Shown: one piece after another, positions 21,242 through 31,817 of the stretch
Numbering within the stretch: the first letter of the stretch is position 1
Layout of the letters: the number at the start of each line of letters is the position of its first letter
Source of the DNA: Larix kaempferi
Taxonomy: Eukaryota; Streptophyta; Pinopsida; Pinales; Pinaceae
NCBI GenBank assembly: GCA_027924585.1
Contig: BSBM01000050.1
Coordinates: 1,984,001-2,048,000, forward strand
DNA length: 64,000 nucleotides
Reading direction: 5' to 3'
Translations under genes and position numbers: made by a program
Notes under the pieces: model-generated
What the model was told of the DNA's origin: nothing
Databases searched by the model: none
What the model saw: the letters and a program-made list of their open reading frames with translations, nothing else

Positions 21242-21336
21242 AATGTGCACCTCCACGGGGCTTTGTAGTGGGACCAAGGAAATTACAAGAAATGGTGAAA
21301 GGATGTGCACTAAGTTTGTTACAACAACTTGGTGAG
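21242..21336 (+). CDS. P2B Ca2+-ATPase exon c
   Basis: The acceptor is TGTGTAG (21235-21241). The exon encodes CAPPRGFVVGPRKLQEMV and then a KGCALSLLQQLGE segment. In ACA pumps this is the linker pattern F.I....L..I....D...L..YGG just before the start of the catalytic body. It ends in GAG|GTATAG (donor at 21337) in phase 0. The following intron is 21,543 bp and receives most of the transposons of the window's centre. The reading frame is intact. Confidence 0.75.
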
Positions 21337-21539
21337 GTATAGTTTTCATTCATCATGGATTTGTTTGTTTGTCTGAAGTTCTATCAGCTCTTGATTCCAT
21401 TTACGTATGAGATTGATAAGGCAAATATGATCATAAAGAAAGGGTATCTGTTGCTCTACCGATATGAGTCTCAAGGAAGTATATGCAAAATGTTCTAAGC
21501 ATCATTGTTTTGATACTCCTTTGATATTGATCAGGTTTC

Positions 21540-23458
21540 TTTGGAATTGTTGCATGAAATTGCCTTGGTTTGCCAAGAGAGGAACCTAGGTGGTTGTAAC
21601 TAGTTGGAGATGGTTAGGATGCTCAAGTCAATGGGGGTTGAATTTGTCGAGCATCTTCCTAATGGTATCCTCCCCATTTCTATTGTTTGTCCATGTCGCC
21701 AAGAGAGAGATGTGCTCGATGTCAACCAAAACTGCTTGTTAAAAAACATCTAGGAAGAAGTCCTATAATGGGTCATTTCAAGCATTATTGCCCCATTTCT
21801 TGTCACCATTCAAAATTATATTTAAATCTACCCCCATGATGAGATTGGGGGAGTCAAAGAGACCTCTATTGGACAAGTCAAGCCAAAAATCTTGTCTGTT
21901 GGTTGAAGGGTTGTAATCCTTCAGCAGGTCAATTAGGGGACATACATGTAATTAGGGGATTTAACACTGTTGATGAGATGATATGACATTTTCCAAGCCA
22001 CTACTAAGCCTCTCAATAGACTAAAAGCTTGTGCATTCAAAGTTCTAGTCGGGGAAGATTTTCTGAAGAGATAATTTGCATGTAACATCTGAGATCATAC
22101 TTTTTTGAACAAAAAACACATCTGATCTATGTACATTGATGGGTCTACGAAGGGACTGAAGTTTTTGGGCTGATCCCATGTCCCTGTTGTTTATGGAGAA
22201 CTGAATCATTTTTAAACCTCCTTTGGGGCTTCAAAATCTCTAAGTGCCTCAGTCTACTATCACCCTTGTTGGACTTCAGTGTCTACTTGTGATATTGCCT
22301 TTCTTGTGTTAGATTTTCTACACAACACCTTTTTGACAGTGCCTATGTATGGGATCATGTCTAGGAGTTTGGAAAGCACCTGTGAGGGGGCCTTGGCTAG
22401 TTTCTTAGCTTTCGTGTGAGTACAATATCTGTGCTCAAATTGACCAATTTTTACTCGCAAGGGGGAAGCGGAACGATGGGGGAATGTGTAAACTAGAGGG
22501 ATTTTCCTTGTGTAGGTTTCCATATTGATATGGGGGGAGGGTAGGTGGGAGGGGGTGGGGGGGAGTGGTAGGGTTGGGAACAAAAGAGGCTCCGATAGTG
22601 GGAGGGGGCCTGGATGGGGGGGTAGAGAGTGGGTGGAGATGGGAGGGGAATCATGCTTAGTGATGGGGGAGTCCCCATATTTAGAGATATGCTTATTCCA
22701 TTAAGGGTCTTCTTTTAGCTTTTTTAAGGCTCTAGACAATTCCCCAAATTTTCCAGCCATGCTAATAGATTCTAAAGAGGATGGAGAAGACGAGGGAAAG
22801 GTGGAGACGAGGAGTTTTTTAGGTATCTCGAGGCAGAGATGTACCATCTCCATAGTGGATAGGGTTGTAGGGATTACCAACGTAGATCCATCTTAAACCC
22901 GGATCTATCCAGCACTGAAAGGGATCCAATTTCTTGAGGTGCAATTTTTTTTGGGTTTTTTTAAATTATTTTTAATTTTATGACCTGGCATATTTTTTTA
23001 ATTACTTTCTGTTTTTTGTAACATAACGTTACGTTACGTGACAACATCTCCCCCATATTGGCCTCTAGAACACCTTGCTACTCACGGTGCAATTAGTATT
23101 TTTCTCCTCTTCCTTGTGTTCTTTGAGTCGCTCTCCTTTCATGATTCTCCTTTGGTGGGTGTATCTGAGGTGTCTAATTTTTCTGTAGAAACAATAGTGG
23201 AAAGGAACATTGACAAAGTCAAGTTTCTATTGGTGTGTTTTTCCCCCGTAGTTGGGTTGAGGTCCATCTCAAAACACATATTTGCTACGGTAGACTATAC
23301 ATTGCTAGGGTGTGATTCTCTTCTTTATAAATTTCCCAACCTTGTCCCCAATCCGCTTTAGGATGTTTTGCATTTATAATTCCAGATGGAGGTTGGGGAG
23401 TTTCGTTTAGATGGGGATTTTTGTGATTTTTTTACGGGTTGGGTTGAAGCCTAGTACC
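21540..23458 (-). mobile_element. L1-type LINE, 3' part retained (ORF1 end and endonuclease)
   Basis: On the minus strand the stretch 22000-21700 encodes endonuclease-like segments: DFWLDLSNRGLFDSPNLIMG, then LVDI, then ATWTNNRNGEDTIRKMLDKF around 21640-21700. The TWTNNR.G pattern with a K/R-L-D-+-F tail is characteristic of the C-terminal apurinic-endonuclease domain of plant L1 LINEs. Upstream (22240-22640) the strand is proline-rich, as in ORF1-ORF2 linkers. Several frameshifts and stops are present. The reverse transcriptase that should follow is missing beyond about 21540. The 5' continuation lies across the family-C insertion, at 41501-42300. Confidence 0.7.
22500..22640 (+). other. G-rich tract, possible G-quadruplex region
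   Basis: The + strand has many runs of three to seven G (for example GGGGGGAGGG and GGGGGTGGGGGGG). It is the complement of the proline-rich segment of the antisense LINE. Runs are close enough to allow G-quadruplexes on the sense strand of the ATPase intron. Function is not implied. Confidence 0.6.
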
Positions 23459-25020
23459 TGTTATCACTCAAAGTGTAGCTACCACCAAAGGTATTTTATT
23501 CAGGACGGTAGAGGTAGGGTAGATAACCAAGTGACACCGCAAGGGCCTCGTCCACTACTGCAGAAGGGTAGTTGTCACAGCGGACGGGCTCTTGTCGCAT
23601 TAGATCAAGCTAATGGAAGATGAAGGGGGAGACCCTTACTAGCCTATGAGGACTAGCGAACCAACACAAGGTACTTTAAAGGTTAAGAATGAAGCACAAG
23701 AGTAGATCTTGGTGGAGATGTCTAGATCTAAGGAAGAGTAGTGGTATGTAAGAGTTAAGAACCGGTTGAGGAGGCTTAGGCAACAGATAGATACTCAAAC
23801 TTAAGAGAAATGCACCATGATGAAGTTAAATTATTAGATCTAGATAGATCTAGTTCCAAATGAAAGATTCCCAAGTGAGATCCACCTATGGTTTAGGCAA
23901 ATAATGGATTTGTGGACCCAAATGAGGAATTTAAGGATGAAATGACACTAGGATGAGTGCTTGATATTAGATATGGCAATTAGAGAGGGTTCAAGCAAGA
24001 CCCACATGATAGATATGAGGAAATAATGAGAAAACCAAGGAGGGCGTCCCACCTAGAAGTGACTAGTGCTAGATCCAATGGTAAATGGAGTCGGATTAAG
24101 TTCAAACTTGAGATCTAGGGTTTATTAATTATTTCTAAAGTGGGTTTTAAATATTAACCCCAAAATATCGCCATATCTACCATATCTATAAAATGAGGGT
24201 TTTAATGATGACAATTGGAATAGATCCCGAATCAACAAAAATAAAATGAATCACACCTGGAAATACTTGCAACCGCCTTGCAAATTGATGATCTTCCCAA
24301 AGAGAAGCAATTACGAGTGAGATCCAAGCATCTCCAAGTGAAATTGCTATGCCTCCAGAGTGACCAGTGCGTCCTTCCCTGCCAAAACGATCTGTAGTGA
24401 GAATCGAATCATGCACGAAATAAACTATACAATAGAAAAGAAAAGTCAAGAAGCATCAAAATGACCACAAGATACAATAGAGATACTCCCTGAGATATAA
24501 GTCGATTTGAGAGAGAGATATGGGGTTTCCCCACAATAACGCGCCCTTCAAAGTCGCCTCCTTCACTACCACACAACCCTTGCAAAAATGGTTATCGAGA
24601 AAGATAGATCCACAAGAATGTCGAAGAGAAAGTACTTAACAATCACTTGCGAGAACATTCACAAAGCTTCCAAGAGTTTTTGCAAAATATTTTTATTATC
24701 TGGAAATCCAAGAGTCAAAAGTCTCTTTTTCAAATGGGTAGAGTGGATATAAATAGCCTCTCACAATCCAAAACCCTAAAAATCCAATAGCATGGAGGGC
24801 TAGGATCTAAAGATACAACATATAAGATAAACGACTATGATGAGCCGGACAATATATACACGGATCACTCAAAATAGAGGGGATGCCCTCCCTCAATGAC
24901 GCCCTAGGGGGGACGTGACACATGAAACATGACTAGGGACACAATGTAAAGTCATAACATGGTGGGGGGGTCTAGGAGATCAAGTATTCACTAGAATAAT
25001 GCCCCACCTACATCAATAAT

Positions 25021-25615
25021 TGTTAGTTTTTCAAAATTTCAATCTGATCTAGGATCTTAACTGAGAGAATAACATGTACAGCATATCTACAGCATATCAA
25101 TCATGGACACAATAATGCAAGCACACAAGAGACACAGAGTTTCACCGGGGAAAACCAAGAAGGTGAAAACCCCGCAACTTCCTCAGAGATAGATAGAGCC
25201 ATGATACAAAACCTAAGCATAAGAGATATACTCCGAGCAACAGCTTCTCCTCCTCCAATAGTGTGCCACTCTCCAATGAGTGTATGAGTGAGAAGTGAAT
25301 GATCAAATAGAGTGCCTCCCGCACTCTATTTATACTTGACTTGACTTGCCTAATAACCTTACTAGGTCGGCCTCAACTTAACCACTTAACATAATGCTGA
25401 CAGGGCCGACCCCCAATAGGGTGGTCTAATAACCCTTTAACCCACATGACTTATACAGGGCCGACCCCAACAAGGTGGTCTAATAACCCATCAAGTATAA
25501 GTTATGACACTTACAATATAAATGACGACACTTCCGTATAGAGGAATAATAACATCTCTATAGGAATACAATATACATATATGAAATACATTATGAAGTT
25601 ACAAATACATCAACA
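25021..25615 (-). repeat. 3' LTR of Copia element
   Basis: This 595-bp LTR has TGTTAG...CAACA ends and is nearly identical to 31246-31817, apart from a ~25-bp length difference around the GGTCGGCC region (25360-25410). On the minus strand it has a TATA box AAGTATAAATAGAG at about 25323-25336. GGGCCGACCC motifs lie around 25400-25465. Confidence 0.95.
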
Positions 25616-25624
25616 CTCCCTCTT
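25616..25624 (-). other. Polypurine tract
   Basis: The minus strand reads AAGAGGGAG immediately before the 3' LTR. It is the plus-strand primer for element reverse transcription. Confidence 0.8.
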
Positions 25625-25929
25625 AACTAGGAAGGTATTTCTCGACACAGATCTGCTAGCACAAGTCTTCTTCTTTGGATCATCGTCACTTGATCATTGT
25701 CATCGAATCATCGTCATAGTCATTGCTGCTGCTATCTCAATCAATCTCCAATCTATTCATCATAGGAAGTTCTACAGAGCCAGCCCTTTTTCATGCTGGA
25801 TGTAGGCCCACCACCTGCAGGTCTTCATCATCAGTGACCATACTGTGGAATCTAGGATTGATTACGTGCGTCAACAAAACCTAGCGCAAACTATAGGATC
25901 TTTTACATGTTGACCTTCACAAAACCTAC

Positions 25930-26370
25930 TCAGAGCATCCCAGGATGTTACGAGCACACCGCTCTACCTGTCTGGATCTCGATAGATCATCCTAGGCTGT
26001 TACGAGCACACCGCTCTACCTGTCCGGATTTTAAAGGATCTTTTCTATGTTAACTTTCGCAAAACCTACTCAGAGCATCCCAGGATGTTACGAGCACACC
26101 GCTCTACCTGTCCGGATCTCAATAGAGCATCCCAGGCTGTTACGAGCACACCGCTCTACTTGTCCGGATCTCGATAGAGCATCCCAGGCTGTTACGAGCA
26201 CACCGCTCTACCTATCCGGATTTTAAAGGATCTTTTCGATGCGAAACTGTAGCAAAACCTATTTAGAGCATCCCAGGATGTTACGAGCACATTGCTCTAC
26301 CTGTCTGGATCTCGATAGAGCATCCCAGTCTGTTACGAGCACATCGCTCTACCTGTCCGGATTTTAAAGG
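25930..26370. repeat. ~53-bp tandem array in Copia 3' region
   Basis: At least seven units share GGCTGTTACGAGCACACCGC or close variants plus a CTACCTGTCCGGAT stretch. Some pairs are separated by a longer AAAGGATCTTTTC spacer, giving a higher-order repeat. It lies between the end of pol and the 3' LTR. Confidence 0.9.
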
Positions 26371-26395
26371 ACCTTTTCTATGCTACCTGCACAAC

Positions 26396-26905
26396 CCGTC
26401 CTCGGCCAGAGAGTATCAACTTGATACTCAACATACATCATCCTGATGTATACATGATCAACCCGATCATCATCATTGCATCGTCCTGATGCATGTCATC
26501 TGGAGCAACATCCTGAAGCTCGTCATCTGTGATCATCCTGATCATCATCATAGCATCATCCTGATGCATGTCATCCAGAGAATCATCCTGATACTCATCA
26601 TCCATGATCAACCTGATCATACCATGCATCCACCTGATGCATTCAATGTATCTGCCTAATACATATCATCATACATGATTTACCTGATACATATCATCAT
26701 ACATGATCCTCCTGATCATACAATGTATCTACCTGATACATACACAAATAGATGATCCACCTGATCATACAATGTATCCACCTGATACATATCATTATAC
26801 ATGATCCTCCTGATCATACAATGTAGCTTCCTGATACATACACAAATACATGATCCAACTGATCATAACAAGCGTCCAACATGATGCATACAGAGCAGTA
26901 ACTGG
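26396..26905. repeat. Degenerate CATCCTGATGCAT / TGATCATAC array
   Basis: These imperfect units of roughly 30-60 bp are built from ATCATCCTGATGCAT and, later, ATACATGATCCTCCTGATCA. Many are self-complementary (TGATCA, ATGCAT). It directly follows the 53-bp array, so about 1 kb of the element's 3' region is tandem repeats. Confidence 0.85.
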
Positions 26906-27003
26906 AGCATCGTCCTGATGGTCATCATCCAGCGCTTACATCCACAGCCATGGGAAGGAACCTCCTCTCACCATGCTCGGAATGGCTCCCGCAAATGTGT
27001 CCA

Positions 27004-28600
27004 TCACTTCTTCCTCGAAGTGTCGTCAATCTGAAGAACACCAAACCTCTTTCTGAAGTACTTGAACTTCACTCTGGCTAGTGGTTTCGTCAACACATCT
27101 GCAACCTGCTCATCCGTCGCAATATACAGGAGCTTCACTGCTCCTCTCTGCACCATATCCTTGATATAGTGATATTTGATCTCAATATGCTTCGACTTGT
27201 CGTGGAACACCGGGTCTTCACACAACTCCGGTTGTCACAAAAATACCAGTAGCAACCAACGGGAGATCAAATAACTCAGACAGTAGCTTTCTAAGCCATA
27301 CTGACTCACAACTAGTCGAACAAGCTGCAACATACTCTGCTTCAACTGTACTTAGTGCTACGTAGGAATGCTTCTTGCTAAACCAAGAGATCACACCTTA
27401 TCCCATACTGAAGTAGCACCCAAAAGTGCTCTTCCTATCTGCAGCATTGCCTGCCCAATCTGAATCAACATAACCCTATAGATTAAACTTTTGATTCGCA
27501 TCATACTTGAGCCCATAATCAATTGTACCCTTCAGGTACCTAAGAATATGCTTTACAGCAACCAGGTGAACACCTTTGGGATCCGTCAAGAACTAGCTCA
27601 ATGTGTTCACCGCAAAGCAAATATTTGGTCTCGTCTTCATCAGGTACATCAAGGACCCAATCATTTGACGATACACAGTGACATCAACCGGAGCAGATGA
27701 AGCATCACACAGAAACTTCAGGTTCGATGCCATAGGTGTGGCCATGGCCTTGCAGTCCATCATCCCGAACTTCTTCAGGATCTCTACTGCATACTTCCCT
27801 TGTCCAAAGAAGATTCCATTTGTACTCTGCCACACCTCCATGCCTAGAAAGTAGTGCATCATACCCAAGTCCTTCATCTCGAACTTGGCAGCAAGCTTCC
27901 TCTTCGTGTCGGCAATCAATCTATCCTCACCTGTAACAGACAGGTCATCCACATAAAAGTAGTATTACAAGATTGCCTTCCTCAACCTTGTAGTAAAGGT
28001 TGGAATCTGCTTTACTCTTAGTAAAGCCCAAACTGGATAGGAAACTGTCCATCCTACCATACCAAGTCCTAGGAGCTTGCTTCAAGCCATACAGAGCTTT
28101 CTTCAACCTGTACACATATGACTTCCTGTCACGTGTCTCAAAACCAAGTGGCTGCTCCACATACACTTCCCCCTCGACTACACCATTCAAGAAAGTTGTC
28201 TTGACATCCATCTTGTGTATCTTCCATTTCATCACTGCAGCCAGAGCAAGTACTGATCTGATGGAAGTGTACCTGGCTACAGGAGCAAACGTTTCTTCAT
28301 AGTCTATCCCCTCTTTTTGGGAGAAGCCACGAGCTACAAATCTCGCTTTGTATTTCTCTATGCTGCCATCTGCAGCATGCTTGATCTTGTAGATCCACTT
28401 GGAAGTCACAACAGACTTCCCTTCAGGTCTTGGGACCACATTCCAAACATCATTCTTCATGATCAACTGGTATTCCTTGATCATGGCATTCTTCCATTAC
28501 TGCATCCCGAATCCTGGGAACTTCAGATTCTTCAATATCTTCAATAGATAGTTTTCTTTGAATTTTGTTTGCTGGAACAAATGTTGTAGTCCTTCTTTTG
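27004..28600 (-). pseudogene. Copia pol remnant: reverse transcriptase and RNase H
   Basis: Reading leftward from 28600: the RT start (VPRPEGKSVVTSKWIYKIKH), the KARFVARGFSQKEGIDYEET region, then KMDVKTTFLNG (usually KTAFLNG) and KALYGLKQAPRTWY. The YVDD active-site region falls at a frameshift near 27945-27955. RT resumes as DLSVTG, then MHYFLGMEVWQ and YRQMIGSLMYL, with another break near 27590. RNase H follows with DSDWAG, STVEAEY and the C-terminal KHIEIKYHYIKDMVQRGAVK and TDEQVADVLTKPLA, with a stop around 27395. It is clearly a Copia pol, broken by at least two frameshifts and stops, and not functional. Confidence 0.9.
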
Positions 28601-31233
28601 TAGGTGATTGTACACGATCTTTCCTACAAGTCAAATTCAATTGCATGATTAGAAACTTCTCATAGTTTACAGAACAAAGTCTTATACGTAAAGGCATATG
28701 TCATACAATCATGCAATTATCTTAGCCAATGCTTCAATACAACATTTATCCATATCCCGTAACTTTCTAGATGCCTTCCAATCTCTACCAGAACATTGTT
28801 AAGAGTGTGCACAACTCCCAACATGTCAGCAAAGAGGTTTCATTCTAGATAAGTAGCAATGTAATGTTGTTCAGTGCCATAGGCCACTTACCCATCACAT
28901 GCATATATTGTTCATCAATGCAATTATTCTAATATGCATAATACACACCCTAAGTCTAGGAACATAAGCATATACATCATTGAACAATATTATTTAAACA
29001 AACAAATATGCAAGAAATGACAATTCAAATACTTATCTTTGTTTGGTTTGTAGGGTGGACTCCCTCTCAATATTTGCTTCCTTGCAGGAACTACTGGAGT
29101 GTGCTCCCTCTTTATCTTTGCTTCCTGGATTACCTGTCCTTGAACTTATATCCATCCTCGATCACTATGCATACTTACTAGTATCATCATTGTGTTATCC
29201 TCGAGGTCTCATATATACATTCATTAGTATAATCTTAATACTATCAAAAACATTATGATTCTAAGTAATCTTAAACATGTATGGTCAAGATCATTTCATA
29301 CATAGATAATTTATCACAATTCTTTTACTCATGCATATTCCTATTTGACCATAGGACTTTTCTGGTTAGTCATATCATCAATCAAAGTAAGAAGCATAAT
29401 ATGCCTAAACCTATGATTACTAACTTCAATGAATAATCATTATCAATCATGCCATGTATACTTATATAAGAGATCTTAACACAAGGTAGGATTCTAACTT
29501 GATATAGGAAAAACATACCTGGATTAGCATGCTAGCTAGTTATGTCTAACATACCCGCATAATGTCTTCTTGTTCTCTTCAATGACTTGTGCTAGTAACC
29601 TGCATATCTCATAGGTTAATCATTATAGAACCAAGTTATACATACCTCGTAAGTAGATCTTCTATGTGATCCATGACAATGGATGAATCTGTCTTCATGT
29701 CACCATGGTCATATGTTCTTGAACTAGAACATGATTTGTCTTTCTTGATGTACCTTCATGTTAGCGGACAACATCAACCTCATACAACACCACAATGCAT
29801 TAGTACAATCATAAGTGTCAAAACCCTAATTAATGAATATCTGCATTCATAATTTTATTAAGGTGATACGACAAGTCTAAAGTTAATCAAGATTGTACTA
29901 ACCTTAATGAAGACAAACATACCATAAACTTAATCATGAACAGATTTCGAAACATACCTGGATAAGTCATACCTGTCGAGATTGCTTGTAATCTTCTTAT
30001 GTAAGGCCTTAGCCTCATCTCCCTCTGAAACAGGAACTTCTTCACTTATGCAGGTGACCAATCCATTCTCTTCTAGGATTAACCCAATCCACTTGATTTG
30101 CAGAAACTGGATCTGAAGCTGGATTAGGGTTTGTTAGGCAAACCCTAAAAAATCAAACTTTTGAAAGGATAGAAAGATGCGCCTTGATGAGCTGACCAAC
30201 CTGGTATACTCAGAATTTGAAAACTGCAAAGTTTCACCCCTCAAATTTGCTTTTCAATCTTCTAGATTCACTAGGGAGGGCCCTGAATTAGGGTTTGAGT
30301 TTCCCGGAGCTTCACCCAACCAAATAGTTTGATCCAATGCTCTAAACTTCGATTTTTCCAAGGAGCTTCCAGCTATGGTTACAGATTTCAAAAATTCCCA
30401 TTTTTGCAGAAGCCCTAATTTTTCACCTTTCTGATCAAAGTCCCGAACTAGGGTTTGATCAAGCCCGGCTTTCTGCCCAACCAAAAAATTCGATCTTGGT
30501 CTCTAAATTTAGATTTTGATGAGGAGCATCCAGTTGTGGTCTCCGATTACAAAAATTCCAACTTTCTCTGAAACCCTAAATTCCCGTAGCCATGAATGAA
30601 GGTGCTCAAAATCCAATTATGTTTTGAAAGAAATATGCACCTGATTGTTTCTGGTGTAACTCTGAAATTTCAAATCTACAGGGTCTGAAAATTCTACCTG
30701 TGGTAGCCTGACCTATTATCTTTCCAACCCCACAGGTCTGACCTCAAATTGATTCTTTGAGAGAGAGTTATGCCAAGTGTCGCAACATGACTTGTTTATG
30801 GGATAAAACATGAGAGAGAACTTGTACGGAGTGCCACGTGTCACTGGTTCAATTTCGGCCTTTGAAAATCGTACCTGTGAAAGTACAGTCTGTGCCCTAC
30901 CTGCCACGTTTTACGAAATTTCATTTGGAGCTTCCTAGCCCAAGTTGTGACCTTTTTTCCTAGGTCACCTGTTTATGACTGAGATCTGGAAGAGGCAGAA
31001 ACCCTATATTGTACAGATCATAAATCTGAAAGTACAACGAATTAGAGGCTCTCCTTCGGACACAAGGTACATGGGGATCTTATCTTCGACCTGTAATATT
31101 TTCAGATCCTGAAACTTCGCCAAAATGAATTTATAGCGAAAGTCCTACGATGACTGGTTTTTTCTATATCAAGCCCTAGCTTCACAAGTGCAACAAGTGT
31201 CATAAATGCCATACCATGTCTTCTTTCAGGCTA
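28600..31233 (-). other. Copia internal region without recognisable gag or integrase
   Basis: About 2.6 kb lie between the RT remnant and the primer site. No zinc knuckle, protease or integrase motif was found on the minus strand. The part near 28700-30000 is AT-rich. The part 30100-31230 has several AAACCCTAA-type and AAAATTCC segments that look like leader or captured non-coding sequence. It could be a replacement of gag-integrase by foreign sequence or extreme decay. Confidence 0.5.
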
Positions 31234-31245
31234 GCTCTGATACCA
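31234..31245 (-). other. Primer-binding site, tRNA-iMet
   Basis: The minus strand reads TGGTATCAGAGC directly after the LTR. This is the standard Copia primer site, complementary to the 3' end of plant initiator tRNA-Met. It fixes element orientation. Confidence 0.95.
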
Positions 31246-31817
31246 TGTTAGTTTTTCAGAATTTCAATCTGATCTAGGATCTTAACTAAGAGAATAACAT
31301 GTACAGCATATCTACAGCATATCAATCATGGACACAATAATGCAAGCACACAAGAGACACAGAGTTTTACCGGGGAAAACCAAGAAGGTGAAAAACCCCG
31401 CAACTTCCTTAGAGATTGATAGAGCCATGATACAAAACCTAAGCATAAGAGATATACTCCGAGCAGCAGCTTCTCCTCCTCCAATAGTGCGCTACTCTCC
31501 AATGAGTGTATGAGTGAGAAGTGAATGATCAAATAGAGTGCCTCCCGCACTCTATTTATAATTGACTTGACTTGCCTAATAACCTTATTGGGGGTCGGCT
31601 CACAGGGCCGACCCCCAATAGGGTGGTCTAATAACCCTTTAACCCACATGACTTATACAGGGCCGACCCCAACAAGGTGGTCTAATAACCCATCAAGTAT
31701 AAGTTACGACACTTACAATATAAATGACGACACTTCCGTATAGAGGAATAATAACATCTCTATAGGAATACAATATACATATATGAAATACATTCCGAAG
31801 TTACAAATACATCAACA
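31246..31817 (-). repeat. 5' LTR of Copia element
   Basis: This is the 5' LTR for the minus-strand element, next to the primer-binding site. It differs from the left LTR by scattered substitutions and by the indel near 31590. The divergence looks like a few percent, so the insertion is not very recent. Confidence 0.95.

Larger units (their letters stand above)
25021..31817 (-). mobile_element. Ty1/copia element with both LTRs, gag/integrase lacking
   Basis: The element is 6.8 kb with LTRs at 25021-25615 and 31246-31817, perfect ATAAT target duplications (25016-25020, 31818-31822), a tRNA-iMet primer site next to the right LTR, a polypurine tract next to the left LTR and a minus-strand pol remnant at 27004-28600. 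Between pol and the primer site about 2.5 kb shows no recognisable gag or integrase. It is inserted in the family-C LTR. With frameshifted reverse transcriptase and no gag it cannot move on its own. Confidence 0.95.
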
